This document shows positions 11,579 to 22,919 of a DNA stretch of 64,000 bases, piece after piece (positions within the stretch are counted from its first letter, which is position 1; each line of letters begins with the position of its first letter). The position numbers were made by a program, and so were the translations under genes. Origin of the DNA: Boesenbergia rotunda (Eukaryota; Streptophyta; Magnoliopsida; Zingiberales; Zingiberaceae); contig JAGFNQ010000299.1 of NCBI GenBank assembly GCA_024364735.1, positions 186,001 to 250,000 of the forward strand, read 5' to 3'. Under the pieces are notes generated by a model. The model was given only the letters and a program-made list of their open reading frames with translations. It had not been told where the DNA came from and ran no database searches.

Positions 11579-12411
11579 TGATCCGGGCATATGATTTTTA
11601 GAAGGATTGAGGGCTCGATCGGGTCCGATTGCCGATCTGAACTGGCAGTTAATAGGTCCGATCAAAGATCACCCCGGGGTCGGGGCCCTTGGGGTCGATC
11701 ATCCAAGGTCGGGGCCACCGAGGTTAGTCGTTCGAGGTCGGGACTCTCGAGGTCATCCGTCCGAAGTCAAGACCTTCAAGGTCGGACGCCCAGGGTCGGG
11801 ACCCTCAAGGTCATCCGTCCGGGGACAAGACCTTCAAGGTCGGACGCCCGAGGTCGGGACCCTCGAGGTCACCCGTCCGGGGTCAAGACCTTCAAGGTCG
11901 GACGCCCGGGGTCGGGATCATCGAGGTCAGTCGTCCGAGGTCAGGTACTCATGATCATACGGAGACGATCGAATAATTGCGAGTCTTTCCTATCGCATGA
12001 GCTTTTCTTATCCGATACTCAAGAGATAATCCCTCTGACATGATCATTACCTGGCAAAGCCGCCAATAATAAAAGGGGAACAGAAGAGACATATTAGGCA
12101 ATGTGTCAGGCGTTTAGGAGGGTCAGGCGGCTATGGCAGTTTCACAGCATTAAATGCGGCCGTCAGTATCACCATCTGTCAACTGACCATCCCTTAATGA
12201 GATTTGCCAGCCCTGACACAGCAGAGAGTTGCCTCTCTCCTATATAAACCCCCCCTGGGGCTTCAAAGAGGGGATCGCTGCCATTTTGCAACCACTCCAC
12301 CATATTGAGAACCCAACTTCGGTCCGACCTCCCAAACTACAGCAGACCGGGTCGGCTTGGTTAGACCGAGTCATCCGAGAGAGAACCGATCTTCGCTTGT
12401 CGACAGGATCA
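11579..12411 (+). repeat. 5' LTR of the Tat gypsy element
   Basis: It spans TGATCCGGGC to GGATCA. A TATA box (CCTATATAAACC) lies at 12238-12249. The U3 part holds four direct repeats of 58 bp starting at 11736, 11794, 11852 and 11910, each containing GGTCGGGA and CAAGACCTTCAAGGTCGGAC. Open frames across these repeats are not genes. Confidence 0.93.
11736..11967 (+). repeat. Four 58-bp direct repeats in U3
   Basis: The units are spaced exactly 58 bp apart and are also present in the 3' LTR (22243-22474). Within each unit GACCTT..AAGGTC forms a short inverted repeat. They lie upstream of the TATA box. Confidence 0.88.
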
Positions 12412-12413
12412 AA

Positions 12414-12431
12414 TTTGGCGCCGTCTGTGGG
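12414..12431 (+). promoter_or_regulatory. Primer binding site of the Tat element
   Basis: TGGCGCCGTCTGTGGGAA starts two bases after the 5' LTR. The first nine bases match the 3' end of plant tRNA-Asp, the usual primer of Tat/Athila elements. The rest matches only partly. Confidence 0.8.
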
Positions 12432-12456
12432 AATCTCGCCTGATCGAAAGCTGAAG

Positions 12457-15400
12457 ATGAGCGACTCCAATCGGATGGCCGTGATGCTCTCGCAAGAAGA
12501 CCTCGACCTGCTAGTAGAAGCTAAAGCTAGGAAGTTGGCGGAGGCGCAACAAGCAGCGGCCCGACCCGCTCAGGCGGGCCCGGCTGAGCAGACCGCCCGC
12601 GTGGGCACCGAAGGAGGAGCACGGCAGGGGGAGAGCCCCCATTTTCACCCGGCACTGTTTGGGCCGGCGGAGGGAGCGGGGCAGTCTGATCCCCATGAAG
12701 CCACTTCCAGTCATGCCAAAGCTGATAAAGGGAAGGCCCCCCTTGTGCCGACCCCGGAAGAGCATACTAGTTTCCCCTTTTCTAACAGGATTTTACAGGA
12801 GCCGCTCCCGAAACACTTCCGACTCCTATCTATTCCTCGAGTATGGAGGGGCTACGGACCCGGAAGAGCACTTAAAGAAATTTGAAAACGCCTCGATGCT
12901 GCACCAGTACCCGGATGGTGTTAAGTGCAGGGCCTTCCTGACCACCCTGGCCGGACCAGCCCAGCGGTGGTTTGACAAACTTCCCGAGGGATCAATCAAG
13001 GGCTTCTCTGATTTCAAAAGATTATTTCTGCAACATTTTGCCAGTAGTAAGAGACATCACAAGACCAGCTTGAACCTATTTACCATGAAGCAGGGCTCCA
13101 AGGAGCCCTTGAAGGCCTATATCAATAGGTTTAATAAAGTGGCGCTGGACGTTCCCACTGCTACGTCCGAGGTGTTGGTCAGTGCCTTCGCGCAGGGCTT
13201 GCAAGAAGGCGAGTTCTTCAGATCTCTGATCCGAAAGCCCCCGAAGGATTTCGAAAGCCTTTTGGGGAAAGCCAGCAAATACGTGGACGTTGAAGAAGCA
13301 CAGGCTGCCAGGCGGCCGGAGGTCAGGCCTACGCCCGAAAATCCTCAGCAACATCAAAGAAATGCACCTCCTGGAGGGCCTCTTAGAAGCCCCAGAGCGA
13401 TGGGACACCGGCCGATAGCCGAGAGGGGAATAGTTCAACAAGTGGCCCAAGGTTGTATCCCTTCCAGGTGGCAACCTTACTGCTCTTTTCATAACAGCCA
13501 TACACACGACTTGCAAGATTGTTGGCAGGCCGGCAGAGGTCGGGGTCGTGCTGGTCGAGGAAGCCCGAGAGGAGCTCACCAAGGAGGCGGTCGAGGTAGG
13601 GGAAGGACGTCACCACGCCAACCCGAGTCCCCGGCTCGGCCAACCGCTTCCTCAGCCAGACAACTGTTCCCGACCCCCGCCTCTCCCGAGCGCGGCAATG
13701 TTAATGAGGAACAGGCCAACCAACGGAATGCAGTGCACGGGGCCATTCACGTGATTTCTGGAGGCCCCACCTATGGAGATTCCAATAGAGCTCGGAAGTC
13801 GCAGGCTAGGCGACTTGACATCTACCAAGTGGGTTGCAGTTCCGCCCAGGCTCAAGGCCCGCAGATCAGCTTCGGCCCATCAGATCTGCAAGGAGTAGAA
13901 GTCCCTCATGAGGACGCCCTGGTCATCACCGCGATCATAGCCAACTACCAGATCCACAGAACTATTGTGGATACGGGAAGTTCGGTGAATATCCTGTACT
14001 TAAAAGCTTTCGAGCAATTGCAGATTGAAGTTGCCGAGCTCCGACCCGTGGCTACACCTCTGTTTGGATTCACGGGGAATGAAGTACAGCCTTTGGGTCA
14101 GATCAAGCTGGCCATATCACTCGGCGAAGAACCCTTGAGGAGAACCAGGTGGTCCACATTCCTGGTAGTGGATGCCCCCTCAGCCTACAATGCCATATTG
14201 GGCCGGCCTGTGCTGAACGAGTTCCGGGCCGTGGTGTCCACCTTCTATTTAAAGGTCAAATTCCCAGTGGGTGACCAAGTTGGAGAGGCTAAGGGAGATC
14301 AAAAAGTGGCACGACGGTGCTATGTAGATGACGTTCGAGTGGAGGTCAGTAAGTCCTTCCGAGCGACGTCGGCCAACTGCAACATGGTGCAATCTTCTCA
14401 GCCCTCTCCTTGGGTTGATCTGATAGAGGAAAAAGAAGAAGTCCAGCTCTTGCCCGACCGGGAAGAAACTAAAGTGCAGATAGCTCCTGGACTGGCGCCC
14501 GACCTCAAACAACAGTTAATAGAGTGTTTGACTCAAAATCGGGACGTATTTGCCTGGTCCCAGCAAGATCTGAAAGGGGTCAGACCGGAAGTAATGGAGC
14601 ACAAGCTGCACGTGTACCCCGACGCCCGACCTGTCAAACAGAAGAAAAGAGATTTCAGTCCTGAACAAAACAAGATCATTCAGGCCGAGGTGGAGAGATT
14701 GTTGGAAGCAGGGCATGTCCGGGAGGTCCAATTCCCGGCTTGGTTAGCCAATGTTGTGCTGGTCTCCAAGCCGGGTGACAAGTGGAGGGTCTGTATTGAC
14801 TTTAGGGATCTCAACAAAGCTTGCCCTAAGGACTGCTACCCGCTCCCCCGGATAGATCAGATGGTAAACTCTACCGCCGGGAATGAACTCATCTGCATGT
14901 TGGATGCCTACCAAGGATATCATCAAGTACCCTTAGCATTGGAAGATCAAGAGAAGGTCAGTTTTGTCACTGCTGAAGGCACCTATTGCTACACAGTTAT
15001 GCCCTTCGGACTCAAAAATGCTGGGGCAACTTATCAAAGGCTGATGAATAAAGTCTTCAAGGAGCAGCTCGGGAGAAACGTGGAGGTGTACGTAGATGAC
15101 ATTCTCATCAAGTCCTCCCAAGCTGCCGACCTCGTAGCCGATGTCCGGGAGACCTGCGGCACTCTCCGAAGGTACGACCTTAAACTTAACCCTGCGAAAT
15201 GTTTGTTCGGAGCCAAGAGCGGAAAATTCCTGGGTTACATCTTGACCGAGCGGGGGATAGAAGCCAACCCGAGTAAAGTGCAAGCCCTGCTGGACATGCC
15301 ACCGCCAAGAAACCTGAGGGAGGTCCAGCGCCTGACCGGAAGGATCACAGCCTTATCTCGGTTTATCTCTCGGTCGGCCACCAGGAGTCTGCCGTTCTTC

Positions 15401-17611
15401 AAGATCCTGCGCAGAGCTTCCAAGTTCCAGTGGGATGCTGAGTGCGACCGAGCTTTTGAAGAGTTGAAGACCTACTTAGCCGGTTTGCCGGTGCTAGCCA
15501 AACCGGAAGAAGGAGAACCCTTGTATGTTTATTTATCTACTACTGAAGAAGCTGTTAGTGCTGTGCTTGTAACCCAGAAAGAGACCGAACAGCAACCGGT
15601 CTATTTCTTTGGGCATCTACTTAAAGAAGCCGAGTGTAGGTACACTACACTCGAGAAGTTAGCTTATGTCCTGGTGTTGATGGCTCGGCGACTGAGACCC
15701 TACTTTCTGGCCCATCCTATCCGAGTGCTGACCAATAGCACACTCGGGAAGGTCTTGATCAATCCGGAAGTCTCGGGTCGGTTGGTCAAATGGACAACTG
15801 AACTAAGCGAGTATGACATTCAGTATCAACCCAGAACGGCGATCAAAGCTCAGGCCTTGGCAGATTTCTTGAGTGAACTTCATACAGAGGAAGAAGAGGG
15901 TGTCTGGAAAATATACGTGGATGGGTCGGCCACCCGGGTAGGGAGTGGCTTAGGCATTCTGTTGATGTCTCCTAAGGGAGATCCCATTCATCTCGCGGTG
16001 CGACTGGAATACCAAGCTACTAATAATCAGGCGGAGTATGAGGCCCTCTTGGCCGGCCTCCAGGCGGCCAGACAGGTCGGGGCCACTCGGGTCATCCTGC
16101 ATTCTGATTCTCAGTTAGTGACTCAGCAGGTGGCCGGGCGGTTCGAAGTAAACGACGAGAAGCTACAGGCCTATGTAGAAGCATACCAGAAGTTACAAGC
16201 AGAATTTCAAGAAGTCCAGCTTATCCAGATCCCCAGAGGGGACAATGCCAAGGCGGACGAGCTAGCTAGGCTGGCCAGCTCTGTCCGTCCATGGATTTTC
16301 CCCAAACCTTCGCCCCAGGTCCTGCTGGTGGCTCAAGTCGAGAGGGAAGCGGAAGCAGAGATAGGAGGGGATTGGAGAGCTCCATTCATCGCTTACCTGA
16401 AGGAGGGGGCCCTGCCGGACAACCCCGAGCAAGCTCGGATATTGAAGATCAGAGCAGCCCGATTCACCCTGATAGGAGACGCGTTGTATAAGCGGGTCTT
16501 TTCCCGACCTCTAGCCAGATGCCTCGGGAAGGAAGAGGCGGATTATGTGCTCAGGGAAGTGCATTTGGGGTGCTGCGGAAATCATTCAGGAGGTCGGTCC
16601 ATGGCTCGGAAGGTTCTACTAGCCGGTTATTTTTGGCCGACTCTCCAAAAGGATGCAGAGAAGATAGCTCTTTCTTGTTTATCTTGCCAGAAGTATCAAA
16701 ACCTATCACACCGACCGGTGGAGATGTTGCGAACTTCCACCGTATCATGTCCCTTTGATCAGTGGGGCATGGATATAGTGGGACCCTTTCCCAGGGCAGC
16801 TGGTCAGAAAAAATTCCTGTTGGTAGCAGTAGATTACTTCTCCAAGTGGGTTGAAGCAGAAGCCCTGGCTCGGATCACTGAGCAGGCGGTGAAGAAATTC
16901 CTCTGGCAGAATATTTTGTGTCGGTATGGCATACCTCACAAGCTGGTATCAGACAATGGTCGACAATTTCAAGGTCGGATAATCAGAAACTGGTGCAAAG
17001 AATTTGGGATCAAGCAGGCCTTCACTTCCGTGGCATACCCCCAGAGTAATGGCCAGGCCGAGGTAGCCAATAGAGAGATCCTGAAAGGGCTCAGAGCCAA
17101 GCTAGACCAGGTCGGCGGATCTTGGGTGGATGAGCTTCCTGGTGTCCTATGGGCCCTCCGAACCACACCCAAAGAGGGGTCGGGCTGCACCCCCTTTCAG
17201 TTGGTCTATGGGAGTGAAGCGGTAGTCCCCATGGAGGTCGGCTGTGAGTCGGACAGAAGACAATTGTATGGAGAAGACAATGCGGAGAAAAGACGAGCTG
17301 AATTAGATCTGATCGAGGAGGTTCGCGCTAAGGCTGCAGTCCGTATGGCCGCTTACCAACAAAGGATGCGGAATAGATACAACCAACAGGTCATACCTCG
17401 ACATTTCCAGGTGGGGGACAAGGTATGGAAAAGAGTCAAGCCAGTAGGAGAAGTAGGCAAGCTGGAGCCTCCATGGAGCGGTCCGTTCCTGGTGGTCGAG
17501 GCGCTGGGGTCGGGAGCCTATTATCTACAGGATGCTCAAGGAAAGCGACTCGGAAGACCTTGGAGTGCAGTGCATTTAAAATTGTACCGTGAGGAGAGTG
17601 GAGCGGAATAA
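12457..17611 (+). CDS. Tat gypsy gag-pol polyprotein with one frameshift near 12838
   Basis: Gag starts at ATG 12457 (MSDSNRMAVMLSQEDL). It reads in frame 1 to about 12838, then the homologous reading shifts by one base (E-Y-G-G-A-T-D-P-E-E-H) and stays open to 17611. In that long frame (1650 codons from 12659) the order is: gag capsid domain (about 12870-13310); a knuckle-like CSFHNSHTHDLQDC with His in place of the second Cys; aspartic protease D-T-G-S-S (D at 13970); RT with Y-V-D-D at 15089-15100; RNase H; a second RNase H starting KIYVDGSAT; and integrase with an HHCC region. The integrase DDE residues are D 16772, D 16952 and E 17060, the last two separated by 35 residues. A C-terminal GPF chromodomain-like end is absent. 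Confidence 0.93.
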
Positions 17612-17681
17612 CTCTTGTAACTGTAATCAGAAAGAGCGATGATAAAGACCAACTCCAGCTTTCCAAGGGAAACAACCACAG

Positions 17682-18540
17682 CAAGTTATAAGTGAGCTCG
17701 CGCTCACGCACCCACCGGATCGGCGCCGATCGGGCGTGGCGTTCCACGTTCGGTCGGGCCCGGTCGGGCGTGGCGGTCCACGTTCGGTCAGGGTAAGTCG
17801 GACGGTGTCCGGACTCTTGCTAAGGCAAGTTATAAGTGGGCTTGCTCTCACGCACCCACCGGATCGGCGCCGATCGGGCGTGGCGTTCCACGTTCGGTCG
17901 GGCCCGGTCGGGCGTGGCGATCCACGTTCGGTCAGGGTAAGTCGGACGTGTCCAGACTCTTGCTAAGGCAAGTTATAAGTGGGCTTGCTCTCACGCACCC
18001 ACCGGATCGGCGCCGATCGGGCGTGGCGTTCCACGTTCGGTCGGGCCCGGTCGGGCGTGGCGATCCACGTTCGGTCAGGGTAAGTCGGGCGGTGTCCAGA
18101 CTCTTGCTAAGGCAAGTTATAAGTGGGCTTGCTCTCACGCACCCACCGGATCGGCGCCGAGCGGGCGTGGCGTTCCACGTTCGGTCGGGCCCGGTCGGGC
18201 GTGGCATCCACGTTCGGTCAGGGTAAGTCGGACGGTGTCCAGACTCTTGCTAAGGCAAGTTATAAGTGGGCTTGCTCTCACGCACCCACCGGATCGGCGC
18301 CGAGCGGGCGTGGCGTTCCACGTTCGGTCGGGCCCGGTCGGGCGTGGCGATCCACGTTCGGTCAGGGTAAGTCGGACGGTGTCCAGACTCTTGCTAAGGC
18401 AAGTTATAAGTGAGCTTGCTCTCACGCACCCACCGGATCGGCGCCGATCGGGCGTGGCGTTCCACGTTCGGTCGGGCCCGGTCGGGCGTGGCGATCCACG
18501 TTCGGTCAGGGTAAGTCGGACGGTGTCCAGGCTCTTGCTC
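17682..18540 (+). repeat. Six-unit tandem repeat, about 144 bp per unit
   Basis: CAAGTTATAAGTG recurs at 17682, 17826, 17969, 18113, 18256 and 18400, giving spacings of 143-144 bp. Each unit also contains an internal near-duplicate of about 33 bp (GGGCGTGGCG(T/A)TCCACGTTCGGTC). Open frames on both strands across the block are by-products of its GC richness. Such arrays between pol and the 3' LTR are typical of Tat elements and can seed satellite DNA. Confidence 0.93.
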
Positions 18541-19168
18541 GAAATAAACATAAATCATTATCTTCCTGCAGTATCTATCGCCGAGTCAGGGTATTCGCCC
18601 GACCGAGCCAGATTACCGAGTCAAGGTATCTACCTGACCTGGCAAGACCACCGAGTCGGGTTGTACGCCCGATCGACCCTCATTGCTGAGCCAGAGTATC
18701 GACCTGACCTAGCTACATCCCCAATGCTTAAGAAAAGACAGGCTAAGAGACTAGAGCACTAGTCTCCCGAACGCCTGGTACGTAGCCGAATTTTCGAGTC
18801 GATTGAAGAAATCAAACTAAGGAGTCTATCTCACGAGAATGACTTGAGCGGCCTCAGCGACCCATGATTAGTGAAGCTTGGACGTATGATTCGTAGCCTC
18901 AAGCTTCAGCAAATGGGGCGAGTACATCAAACAAGTAATACTTAGCAAAAATATAAGGCATCCCAAACGGCTAGACGAAATAAAGAAAAAAAGGAAAATC
19001 CACGGAAATTAGATAAGGCCTGGGGCCATCACAGAGTCGGGCCTAAAAGGCCAAGTCGGGAGAATGGATATCATTACAAAATTTCAAAATAGCCTAGAGA
19101 GATGAAGCGCGGGCAGACAGAATGGCCGCTCGGACTAAAAGAAAGTCGGAACCTCCAAACTGAGTATC
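18541..19168. other. Non-coding spacer of the Tat element
   Basis: This stretch lies between the tandem repeat and the 3' end of the antisense ORF. It contains a few imperfect repeats of a CCGAGTC/GACC-type motif (18575-18720). I see no coding region. Confidence 0.6.
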
Positions 19169-21568
19169 CTAGGTGAAGGGGGGGAAGGCGTCTTCAGGAA
19201 TTGATGCCTTGATCCGCCTCAGCTTCACAGCATTAGGAGGGAGGTCCTCAGGAAGATGGCCGGCCTCGGTTAATTGCTGGATAGCACCTACTGCTCCATA
19301 CTTAATCATGCCGCCCGTCCGCTCAGAAATCAGGTTCAGGAAGGAGTCTGACTGAATATAGGCCACTTGGGCGGCTTCAATCCGAGCCGACTCGCCTGAC
19401 TTATAATCCTCCAGTTCCTTCCTGAGTCGGGCAAGCGCACCTTCTTGTCCCGAGATGGTGGTTTCTCGAACGGCCAGTTACGCCTCTTGGCCCACTATCT
19501 GCATCTCCAAACCCCGCCTTGTCTCCAGCTGGGCAGCCAGCTCTGTTTCTTTGTTTTTCAGGGCGAGCTGGGTTTGGTGATGGGTTGCATCCGATTCCTT
19601 CCACTTCTGCTGGAATCCCTTAACATCGGTTGTCATCTTGGCCAGGTCGACATGAGCTCGGTTATACCGGCTCTTGAGGGTCTTGTTTTCGCCCTCCAGA
19701 TGAGCCACCCGGTTAGTCAGACGCTCCGTCTGCGCCGCTGACTGAGTCGCCAACCGCTGCTCTTCCTCAGAACGGGCCTCCAGCTCCGATATATGAGACC
19801 TTAGAGCGGTTATTTCTGAGCGCAGCTGGTCCAGATCCTGGTCACCAGAAGGAAGGGTGCTCTGCGCCACTCGAGCTTCCAGGTCCCTCACCCGTCTTTC
19901 GGCCTCCCGGCGTGCTCGAGTATTGTCGACCAACGCTTGGCTGACTGAGTGGCCCAGCGCCCATTGCTGCGAAGTGAGGTGGAGGTCAGGAGTGGGGACA
20001 TAAGCGATTGAAGAAGGAAAGAAGATACCTGAGTCATTCCCACGAAAAAGTGGTCAGCCAAGGTAACAGAGTCCATCGCAAGGGACGCTGTCCATCCCTC
20101 CTCCCAGCCCGAGACCAAATTATCGTGCAGGTTCAAGGGCTGAGGTTGGACAGTCGGAGCTAGAGAAATCGCTGAGGGCACTTGAACTTCCACCGTTGCC
20201 CGTGGCGGGGAATTCATAGATAGGAGAGCTTCGACGGCGTCGAGGTTGGCGATGTTCAGTTGAGGGGCTGGGGGACGGGGCGCGGATATTGAGGTCGACG
20301 CGCCGGAAGGTATTGCTGCAGGAGTAGGGGGTCGGGCTGCGGACCGAGATACTGTCTGGACCGGAGCCCGAAGGTCGGGCCGGAGAACCTCGGGAGCCAA
20401 AGCAGAGCTCGGGGCCGGGGGTTGAAGGCTGGTCACAGCTTGACCCGGACGGGAAGGCGTCGCAGCCCGAACCTCTATGGGCGATTCGGGAGACGAAGGT
20501 GGGTCCACATTGAGAACCACCCGGCGACGTTTTCGGACTAAACTAGAAGAGGTAGCCGGGTCCACTTCTTCTTCTGCCTCAGCCGGGGAAGAGGTCTCCT
20601 CGCCAGTCGGTTGGGTTGGTACTCCTGCCCCCTCGGTCGGAAGACTCTCCTCGGGGTCATTTGTTGCACTTGTTGGCAGCTCAGGATCTGATGCGGTGCC
20701 TACGGGTGGTACCGCCCGAGCGGCTGCTAGCTGGGCGGCCAAAGCCTCCATGGCTTCATCCTCCCGATCCAATACCGCGTCGACCCTAGCGCTAAACATA
20801 ACTTCGGCTGCACGAAAGAAAAAGTTTTAGTTAGCACTAACGAGCTCACTAAGCAGGTAGAAACGTACCAAGGGTGCCGGGTAGCTCTGCCGGGACGGGG
20901 CTCAGCCGGAACAGATACAGCATCCCCTCGATCAATAGCTTGCCCGCGTGGTATCGGGCTCCCCCGAGCTTAGAAACTGCAGAACGGTAGCCCGGTTCTG
21001 AACGAAGGTTCTTGGGTAGCTGTGGGTGATCAGGAAGGTTTTCTTTCCACTCGGTGGGCCAGTTCGGTCGGGGGATTGATTGGATGTAGAAGAAGTGAGA
21101 TTTCCAACCTTTGTTGGAGGAAGGCACCTTCTCCAGGTAGGCAGAGTTAATACGAGCCTGAAAGTAGAAATTCCCGGGCTCTTGTTTCTTAAGATAATAG
21201 AAAAAATGAAATACTCGGGGGTCTAGGGGGATTTTGTGGGCGGTGAAGATAATTACGGCGCCGCACAAGATTCGGATCGAGTTCGGGGCTAATTGAGACA
21301 AAGAGACCTGGAAATAACGGCAGATCTCGCGGAAGAAAGGATGTAGGGGAAAGCGCAGACTGGCTGACAGCTGGTCAGAAAAGACTGTGAAATGACTTAA
21401 GGGGGGCTGATGTGCCCGACCTCGACGGTCGGGCTGAGTTATCGGGTGGTCTTCTGGGATCAAGTAATCTATGCGTAGAGTTTCTATCTGACCTAGGGTA
21501 AGGGAGGATCGGGCAGTCAGGTACCATGGTTCGGGAGGCGCCGATAGAGGCGCAGACGATGAGGCCAT
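19169..21568 (-). CDS. Antisense three-exon ORF of the Tat element (Transposase_28-like, coiled coil), one in-frame stop
   Basis: It runs opposite to gag-pol. The exons are 20869-21568, 20029-20807 and 19169-19966. The introns of 61 and 62 bp have GT/AG ends and keep phase. The total is 759 codons. Exon 1 has LTLGQIETLRIDYLIPEDH and FPLHPFFREICRYFQ, the signature of the 'putative gypsy type transposon' domain. Exon 2 is acidic, Pro/Ser-rich, with an RKRRR basic patch. Exon 3 is a long coiled coil (REAERRVRDLEARV) ending in a conserved tail. A TAA at 19478-19480 interrupts the coil, but the frame stays open to 19169. An upstream in-frame ATG at 21742 is possible. The function is unknown; nuclear or regulatory roles are speculation. 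A second, decayed copy lies at 36815-40930. Confidence 0.88.
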
Positions 21569-22071
21569 TAAAATGAAATTAGAAAAGGCACGGCAGGGGA
21601 TCGACAAAAAGAAAAAGTACCTAAAGGGGAGGTTCACCGGAGACACTGTTCGTCGGGGTCGAAGAGGTCGGGCGGCGGAGATCGGACAGAAGTCGAATGG
21701 AAAGCGAAGATCGGGATAAAAGGAGGTGAAATGAGGGGGCAAACCTATACCATGGGTGAAACCAGGGGGACCGTCCGATGGAAAGAGGGAAAATGGCGGG
21801 ACAGACTCCTAGCCGTCCGATCCCTGTCATTTCCCAGACCTCGAAGCTTTGCTCGCACGACGCCTAGGCCACGCCGGTGACGTTTCGTTACTCGAGATGT
21901 CCAGTCGGGAAGCGACACGCGTCCTCATATTAATGAGGATTTGATGGAGGATACGACATTAAAAGGAAGGATCGGCCGTACGAGGTGACGCGTGAGAAGA
22001 CAAAGAAAGAGGCAAGTCGACCGAGCAAGGAGCCTAGTCAGTCGGATCTCGCTCCTCCTTCGACTAGACTT
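21569..22071. other. Region between antisense ORF and PPT
   Basis: This should contain the promoter and 5' UTR of the antisense ORF. I see no convincing TATA box here; a TTTTATCC run on the minus strand near 21712 is the best candidate. Confidence 0.45.
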
Positions 22072-22081
22072 GAGAGGGAGG
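22072..22081 (+). promoter_or_regulatory. Polypurine tract of the Tat element
   Basis: GAGAGGGAGG lies four bases before the 3' LTR. The same context (GGGAGGCTTG before TGATC) occurs on the minus strand at 35660-35676, next to the LTR of the second Tat element. Confidence 0.8.
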
Positions 22082-22085
22082 CTTG

Positions 22086-22919
22086 TGATCCGGGCATATG
22101 ATTTTTAGAAGGATTGAGGGCTCGGTCGGGTCCGATTGCCGATCTGAACCGGCAGTTAATAGGTCCGATCAAAGATCACCCCGGGGTCGGGGCCCTTGGG
22201 GTCGATCATCCAAGGTCGGGGCCACCGAGGTTAGTCGTTCGAGGTCGGGACTCTCGAGGTCATCCGTCCGAAGTCAAGACCTTCAAGGTCGGACGCCCAG
22301 GGTCGGGACCCTCGAGGTCATCCGTCCGGGGACAAGACCTTCAAGGTCGGACGCCCGAGGTCGGGACCCTCGAGGTAACCCGTCCGGGGTCAAGACCTTC
22401 AAGGTCGGACGCCCGGGGTCGGGATCATCGAGGTCAGTCGTCCGAGGTCAGGTACTCATGATCATACGGAGACGATCGAATAATTGCGAGTCTTTCCTAT
22501 CGCATAAGCTTTTCTTATCCGATACTCAAGAGATAATCCCCTCTGACATGATCATTACCTGGCAAAGCCGCCAATAATAAAAGGGGAACAGAAGAGACAT
22601 ATTAGGCAATGTGTCAGGCGTTTATGAGGGTCAGGCGGCTATGACAGTTTCACAACATTAAATGTGGCCGTCAATATCACCATCTGTCAACTGACCATCC
22701 CTTAATGAGATTTGTCAGCCCTGATACAGCAGAGAGTTGCCTCTCTCCTATATAAACCCCCCCTGGGGCTTCAAAGAGGGGATCGCTGCCATTTTGCAAC
22801 CACTCCACCATATTGAGAACCCAACTTCGGTCCGACCTCCCAAACTACAGCAGACCGGGTCGGCTTGGTTAGACCGAGTCATCCGAGAGAGAACCGATCT
22901 TCGCTTGTCGACAGGATCA
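22086..22919 (+). repeat. 3' LTR of the Tat gypsy element
   Basis: It is 834 bp, nearly identical to the 5' LTR, with its TATA box near 22746-22757. Differences by eye: about ten transitions, two transversions and one C insertion. Confidence 0.93.

Larger units (their letters stand above)
11579..22919 (+). mobile_element. Tat-lineage Ty3/gypsy LTR retrotransposon, nearly complete, 11.3 kb
   Basis: The element has two LTRs of 833 and 834 bp, a perfect 5-bp TSD, a tRNA-Asp-like PBS, gag-pol, a tandem-repeat zone, an antisense spliced ORF and a PPT. The order protease, RT, RNase H, a second (archaeal-type) RNase H, integrase, together with the antisense ORF before the 3' LTR, marks the Tat clade of non-chromoviral gypsy elements. 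By eye the LTRs differ at 12 positions plus one indel, mostly C/T and G/A transitions, so the insertion is recent. A frameshift in gag and a stop in the antisense ORF suggest this copy is not fully functional. Confidence 0.95.

Noticed and set aside
11591..12043. Two overlapping frames with repeated GRTP/GTL-like peptides, also at 22098-22577
   Set aside because: They cover the 58-bp repeats in the LTRs of the gypsy element.
17736..18762. Long open frames on both strands with repeated peptides
   Set aside because: They are produced by the 144-bp tandem repeat; all frames are open because the unit is GC-rich and stop-poor.
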